From: Candolleomyces eurysporus
Lineage: Eukaryota > Basidiomycota > Agaricomycetes > Agaricales > Psathyrellaceae
DNA: 64,000 nt
Direction: 5' to 3'
Assembly: GCA_027579435.1 (NCBI GenBank)
Contig: JANBPK010000714.1
Location: 38,638 to 102,637 of the forward strand
The notes under the pieces are model-generated. The model was not told where the DNA came from and ran no database searches. It saw only the letters and a list, made by a program, of their open reading frames with translations. The position numbers and the translations under genes are program-made. The first letter of the stretch is position 1, and each line of letters opens with the position of its first letter. This document shows positions 59,070 through 64,000 of the stretch, piece by piece.

Positions 59070-59443
59070 CGCNGTTGGGAGACCTGCCTTCGGCGCTTAC
59101 CAGATTGAGGGCCAGCCGGCTGTGATATCCTTGCCGACGGAATTTGCCGGGCTTCGGCAAGCTGGGAGGAAGGTTTAAATTTCANGTTAAGTATANCTAT
59201 TCTCCGTTNGTAACGACTCGAACCATTTCTCTCCATTGAAACCTCCAACGACNTCACCACCTACTCATAATAGCCCAATGTGCTACANTCTCCATGAATC
59301 CATCGATTTATCCACGATACCATACTCTGGGCTGCCAGATGATGTTACTAATGCCGAGGGTGGCAGGGTCAGCAATCCGCTGAGCAGTCCATTCTGAGAG
59401 TATCATCATCTTCCACTACAGCTTCATCGTAAACGACATCTCT
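59070..59443. other. Divergent promoter GPALPP / Sec14 copy 2
   Basis: 374 bases between divergent starts, several N positions, no gene seen. Confidence 0.45.
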
Positions 59444-60782
59444 ATGACCTCCAACATCCACAAGAAGAGCGCAAGCGCACCCGTCAGCGGAACGGCCACC
59501 CCNAAGGGTGGTAAAGCTGACTCCGTCTTCGACCCCATCGAGATAGAAACTGAGCCTCATTTTGTGGGACACCTGGGCCACCTAACGGAATCCCAGCTCG
59601 AGGCGTTGAAGGATTTCAAAGACCAGTTGGCCAAGGAGGGCTTGTACACGCCTGCATCGGAGGATGNGAGTACNGACGCCTCCCACGATGATACAACCTT
59701 GCTGTGGGTATTATCAACTCTTCGTTATCCCGTCCCANCAGCGCCCATGATGTCTCGAAGGCNTCGTATTATTTCGATGAGTATTAACATATTGATCCCA
59801 ATNTTTATCAATGNTATACAGGAGATTCCTTCGAGCAAGAAGCTTCCAGCCNGATGCCGCCGTGAAGCAATTCCAGAGTGCCGCGGCATGGAGGCAGAAG
59901 CACGACGTTGATAACCTCTNCGCATCAGGCTTCACCGTGGAGGAGTTCGAGGATTCGAAGAGGTTCTACCCTCGCTGGACAGGTAGAAGAGACAAGGTAN
60001 NTTNANCTCANCTTTATCTCAAGGTCAGCTCGGTAACNGCGATGANATCANCGTCCACAGAAAGGCCTGCCTTTATACGTCTACCGGATATCTGCCCTCG
60101 AACCACTGCAGAAAGAATTGGACGCAATACCCGCAGANAGGCGGTACCAACGGATGTNAGTAGATTACCCAACTTGTGCCTTATTAACAAGGAACCTTAC
60201 CTTAATGCAAAATTGTAGAATAGNGCTATACGANCTCNTNACTCGCTTCGCCTTCCNACTCTGCACACACCTNCCACATGCAGGTTCNCCCGTAACGCCC
60301 GTCTCCTCCANCANGTCNATCATCGACATGGGAGACGCCAGCTTCTCTTCCATGTTCCGACTCCGGAACCACTTCCAAGAGGCATCTAAACTAGCTACTG
60401 CCAACTACCCNGAAACCCTTGGCACCATCGTCGTTGTTAACTCACCTTCTTTCTTCCCGACTATCTGGTCATGGATCAAGGTATGTGCAGAAATNCTCAC
60501 CGGAAACATAGGAAGCTGACTGACCGCTACGACTTGCAGGGCTGGTTCGACGAAGGCACTCGACACAAGATCCACGTCCTNGGCAAAGAACCAGGNACCA
60601 CCCTCTTGNACCTCGTAGACGCCGCCAACCTACCGAAAATCTACGGTGGGGAGCTGGAATGGACGTTTGCCTCGGATGGGCCCAACTTGGANGACGAGAT
60701 CAAGGCNNTCCTTCCTGGAGGCGAAATGCCTAAAGGACCTGCGGTATTCAACTTGAAAACAGGTACCGTGGAGAAACCATAG
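59444..60782 (+). CDS. Sec14/CRAL-TRIO lipid-transfer protein (copy 2)
   Basis: Start MTSNIHKKSASAPVSGTA, then 'VGHLGHLTESQLEALKDFKD' (N-terminal helix), 'DDTTLL' joined to RRFLRARSF-type sequence at 59822, 'QFQSAAAWRQKHDVDNL', a pocket lobe with 'SIIDMGDASFSSMFRLRNHF' and 'QEASKLATANYPETLGTIVV' then VNSPSFFPTIWSWIKGWFDE, 'TRHKIHVLGKEP', 'DAANLPKIYGGELEWTFASD'. The YPETLGxxxxVNSPxFFxxxW and LPxxYGGEL blocks are the standard Sec14 gate and binding floor. It ends GPAVFNLKTGTVEKP. Exchanges phosphatidylinositol and another lipid between membranes. Many N bases around 60000-60300 make the middle exons uncertain. Not a recent duplicate of the Sec14 gene at 12067: sequence and exon layout differ. 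Confidence 0.9.
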
Positions 60783-60940
60783 AAGTCTAGCGGANAGCGN
60801 NGGNCAAGTGAANACATNATCATACAGACGATTGTAAGGCATCCTCGTTGTACCNCTCCCCCCATTAATTATCGTGATGGATTCAGTTGGTAGAAATCNT
60901 GTACAGTAGAGAGGTAGAAACGGNAGTCATACGACANNCG

Positions 60941-62039
60941 TCATCTAACAATGTATGTAAACAGGANANNAACACGCGAATCGCCAGTAAACGGAAGGTT
61001 GAGGTAGAGGTCGAAACGAGAAGATTCAGCTNGTGGTATTTGCAGGGGAGACCGTTGATAGTTTTCTGAGNGACACATCNTACACAACTATGGAGNAGAA
61101 ATTAACNGGAGNGGTTATTTANCAANTACTCGGACTTACCCTCTTCNATCTTCTTCATNTCGTATTTNAGGCTGTCGAATCGGCGACGAAGTGTATCATT
61201 TTTGAGATTGAGCTAGNTGGATGAAATTCAGCTGCNATAAGAGCNTCATAAANTTATGAAGGNTGNCTACCATAGAAAATCCGACGAATAGATCTTTGAC
61301 AAACATAGAGATTTTGATAGGTTCGTCAAAATTTCCAAGTGTGACGGAGTTGACTGCAAGACGGGACTGTTGTTTGGGTGAGTAGGGGNCAAAGTTGCAA
61401 GCAGTATCGAGNGAANGCATACTAATTCGTTGACGACACTGATGAGGCCGTGAAGATAATCTTCGACGGGCAAAGTGACGCGATCCTTCCACTCCTCCTT
61501 CACTAGTACAATCGACTCAGCAACGAAAATGCGTAGAAATGAGATCTCGCTTACTCCCAAGCTGTTCAGAAACCTTTTGCAGACTTGCGAGCTCCCTCGA
61601 TGAAAGGTATTCCACGAGAACCGCGACGAACACTGCAGTCCTCAATGAATTAGACCACATATCTTTCCATCGCCAAAACTGGTTTTCAGGGACGGTAGCT
61701 GCTAGTCCAGCAGTAACTTCCTGACAGCTATCAAGGCTTGGCTTAACGGAGTCAAGAAGAGCAGGCACTTCAAAATTGAATCTATCAGACAATGAATGGC
61801 CAGACGATTGTCTGTCTAGGTGCTCACCTGCATCTGAAGGAGTGAAATGGATCCGATTCAACACGGCAACCATTGTTCGCGTCCGCTTGTCGAATTCATT
61901 GACTTGATCTTTTATTTTCTGNCCTCAATGACTTTCAACGCTGNGATTTTCTGAACACCGATTNGAGGAGGATCACCTCACGCAGATCGGCGTCGCTTTC
62001 GAGAATTGAGTTAAGTTGGTCCACATCAGCAACATCCAT
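60941..62039 (-). CDS. TSN: Translin (C3PO nuclease subunit, ssDNA/RNA-binding)
   Basis: Minus strand. MDVADVDQLNSILESDADLR E joins over an intron (about 61925-61982) to 'KIKDQVNEFDKRTRTMVAVL' and NRIHFTPSDA, then 'VPALLDSVKPSLDSCQEVTA', 'ENQFWRWKDMWSNSLRTAVF' and VAVLVEYLSSRELASLQKV, 'GIKEEWKDRVTLPVEDYLHG' and LISVVNEL, 'SRLAVNSVTLGNFDEPIKIS' and 'MFVKDLFVGFSMV', then 'DTLRRRFDSLKYDMKKIEE' and VVYDVSLRKL. This follows translin block by block, including the GTP-site-like and C-terminal leucine-rich helices. Translin forms octamers and, with TRAX, the C3PO endoribonuclease that removes RISC passenger strands and processes tRNA. The last exon has a longer C-terminus than animal translin; its stop (60941-60943) depends on N-containing sequence. 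Confidence 0.88.
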
Positions 62040-62225
62040 TATTGCAGTCAAAGCTCAGAGNAANGAGGATCGNTCTTCAANCAATCGTAGATGTGACAAT
62101 GAGCTCACACAGACAATGGCGAAGTGGTGGTTGTGGTCAANGTTTGGCTTTACGCGCCTCGAAAGCCTCCGCCTCTGACATGCCTGACACGTGATGTCAT
62201 CGCACAAGACGCGCCTNGCCGTGGC

Positions 62226-62233
62226 TATTTAAG
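62226..62233 (+). promoter_or_regulatory. TATA-like box of IWR1
   Basis: TATTTAAG, about 30 bases before the ATG at 62260, so either the leader is very short or transcription starts close to the ATG. Confidence 0.4.
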
Positions 62234-62259
62234 TACTCGTCGCTTCACCCNCAACCGCC

Positions 62260-63638
62260 ATGTCCTCTCCCGTCAAGATGGAGTCTNCCGTCCCCACTGC
62301 TCCTCCCACTGCTCCCCATGGCCAATACACGATCCTCAGAATCAAGCGAAAGCGGAACGAAGAGCCTTTGGATGCCCTAGGTGAGCCTAGCCTTGTTTCA
62401 TTACATCACGGAACANAACCTGAATCGCTGTTGCCTAGTTGTCGAATCGATAATACGCAGGAAGAAGTCCAAAGGAGGTGTCGGTGTCTTCCAATATGCT
62501 CAGACTGTTGAGAACAGTGCATGGGATGACGAGAAGAGTCAGAAGGACATTCAGGTGCGAACTAACATGTCTATGTCAGTCTGCTTGACGCCCACACATC
62601 TCTCGACTTTCCAGGATGCGATTTCCAANCTCTCTAGAGAGAGCGCAGCCCAGTCTGAATCGGGTGCCGAAGTCAGGCAGAGCTCTCCACTGGCAGCGAG
62701 ACAGGCGAGCCCCTCGCGAAAACGACGATTTACAATCGTCGAAGTCGATAAGATCACTTCTCCGACGAAACAAAAGTTTGATCCTATGTNAGTACTCTNT
62801 GCTCCTTGTTCACCTTGCTCCTCATGACCTGACACTTAGATCGCAAACCGATACTTCAAGGGACGTTGACCAACCCCCACTACCNCCGGACTTTAGGATG
62901 TATGATGCAATTCCCTCNGCTCCTGTAGTGGAGGAACCGGTCGAGGANGATCCNGAGATGGTTAAATTCCAAGCGATGCTGTCTGACTACTTGCGTAGTA
63001 CGTTTCCCAGTTCACCTCCCTCTTCAGCTGACAGTATTCATCCTACGATACAGTCAACGANGTTCCGCTGAGCCCACCCCCCACTGAATCCCCAATGCAA
63101 GTTCCCGCTGCAAGCAAGAATGACTCCAGGATGAAGCCTCCGACTGCAGACGATGGTGACTACGTCTGGGATATTTTCTACCACCGGCCGACCTCACTGT
63201 CGGAGTGGAACGATCTAGCAAACGTTGGCATGCTGTGCGTTCAACCCTTGTTTTATTAGTCATAATCCACCTCTGACGCCCACAATTATTGCCCCAGGTC
63301 ATCCTTCCCTACAGCTCTCTTCGACGAAGACTACGACTCTGAATCCGAATCGGAAATAGCAGACGAGGCCGACGAGGACTCTAATGGTGAGTTGTTGTCC
63401 CCTTGGTACCCATGATCTCACTACATCGTTCTCGCAGAGGAAGACTATTACAAGAACGATTATCCAGATGAAGAGGAGACTGATAGCGAGGCCGAAGACA
63501 GCGGTACGTTCGTTTCGTTGAGCCTCCTGGCGTAACTTTGACGAAATAATTAAACTCTTTTCAGACGAATGGCATGAACACTCCGATTACGACGATACCA
63601 TGGGCTACCACGACGAGGACGAGGAATTCAATTCCTAG
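62260..63638 (+). CDS. IWR1: RNA polymerase II nuclear import factor Iwr1
   Basis: About seven exons. N-terminus 'PHGQYTILRIKRKRNEEPLD' + AL then VVESIIRRKKSKGGVGVFQY, a basic region with import signal character typical of the family. The Iwr1 domain is near the C-terminus: 'DGDYVWDIFYHRPTSLSEWN', DLANVGMLSSFPTALFDED as adjoining pieces, then a strongly acidic tail (SESESEIADEADEDSN, EEDYYKNDYPDEEETDSEAE) ending DEDEEFNS. The DYVWDxFY motif followed by acidic residues is the hallmark. Iwr1 binds assembled RNA polymerase II in the cytoplasm, takes it into the nucleus through karyopherin alpha, and is recycled by Crm1. Several N bases lie in the middle exons. Confidence 0.92.
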
Positions 63639-63810
63639 AGGATATCATTCATCTACTCGATTCTTTGCTTTTATCACCATTCATATGATTTCCGGTCTTT
63701 CATGCATTTGTACATACAAGCTATCCCTGAATAATAATACAGTTTCCCAGAATTGGGTTTTCCATTTCGCTAAAACTTGGTCTCTTGGGATTCAACCTGC
63801 NTAGAGACGT

Positions 63811-64000
63811 TCATGAGCTCTNNTGGGGCAACANCAAGAATAGAGGAAACTCACATCATGAACGCTATTGTCAGGAGACGAAAGCTTTCCTCCAGCATTC
63901 TTGGACGACCTTTTCCTGTCCCATCGCACGCACCCAAATAAAAGCAAGGCTCCGACGATAGCCAGGGACAAGGCGAACGTGAGTCCTGCACCGAGGAACC
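63811..64000 (-). CDS. 3' end of a single-pass membrane protein, cut by the window edge
   Basis: Partial. The minus frame entering from the right edge reads FLGAGLTFALSLAIVGALLL then FGCVRWDRKRSSKNAGGKLS and SPDNSVHD, i.e. one membrane helix, a basic stop-transfer segment and a short cytoplasmic tail. A short GT-AG intron leads to a tiny last exon ending S S stop at 63811-63813. The arrangement is like the C-terminus of the protein at 379-1549 (helix, RSRQ/RKRSS basic patch, Ser-rich end), so it may belong to the same loose class of agaricomycete membrane proteins. The rest lies outside the window. Confidence 0.6.

Overview
This is nuclear DNA of a filamentous basidiomycete, most likely a mushroom-forming agaricomycete. 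Genes are dense and on both strands. They are cut by many short GT-AG introns of about 50-60 bases. The families fit: GH71 alpha-1,3-glucanase, several F-box/LRR proteins, a DUF6593-type array, Dal5-type transporter, Mig1/CreA-type zinc finger. Isolated N bases, often at the end of homopolymer runs, and frame breaks at C-runs suggest a draft assembly with homopolymer errors. All identifications come from reading the translations by eye; no database search was run.

Left part (1-25 kb), mostly housekeeping: a single-pass membrane protein (379-1549), an NDUFAF6-like complex I assembly factor (2172-3395), a long F-box-like protein (3729-7235), an MFS anion transporter (7567-10051, minus), a Sec14/CRAL-TRIO protein (12067-13461), RAD50 (13941-19111, minus), an F-box/LRR protein (19466-20726), mitochondrial ribosomal protein uL29m (21162-22290) and a secreted GH71 glucanase (22774-24960). 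A repeat-rich gene-free stretch follows (25.2-26.4 kb).

Middle (26.8-40.3 kb): V-ATPase subunit d (VMA6, minus) diverges from a queuosine-salvage glycosylase. A DCAF5-like WD40 protein (minus) is followed by an intron-containing tRNA-Cys(GCA), a gene-free 3.9 kb, and a 990-residue Mig1/CreA-type carbon-catabolite repressor.

Accessory block (40.5-57.7 kb): this is the most unusual part. It holds (i) a head-to-tail duplication of about 1.95 kb with two dienelactone-hydrolase genes, one with the catalytic Cys replaced by Ser; (ii) an F-box/LRR gene whose 3' end was duplicated together with the neighbouring small gene; (iii) a tandem array of four DUF6593-like small proteins in two age classes; (iv) a bacterial-type Doc/Fic gene, divergently paired with a small unknown gene that has a GC-AG intron; and (v) a patatin-like phospholipase with two N-terminal copies of an unknown domain.

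Right part (57.8-64 kb): GPALPP/DUF3752 protein (minus), a second Sec14 protein, translin (minus), Iwr1 (RNA polymerase II import factor), and the 3' end of a membrane protein cut by the window edge.
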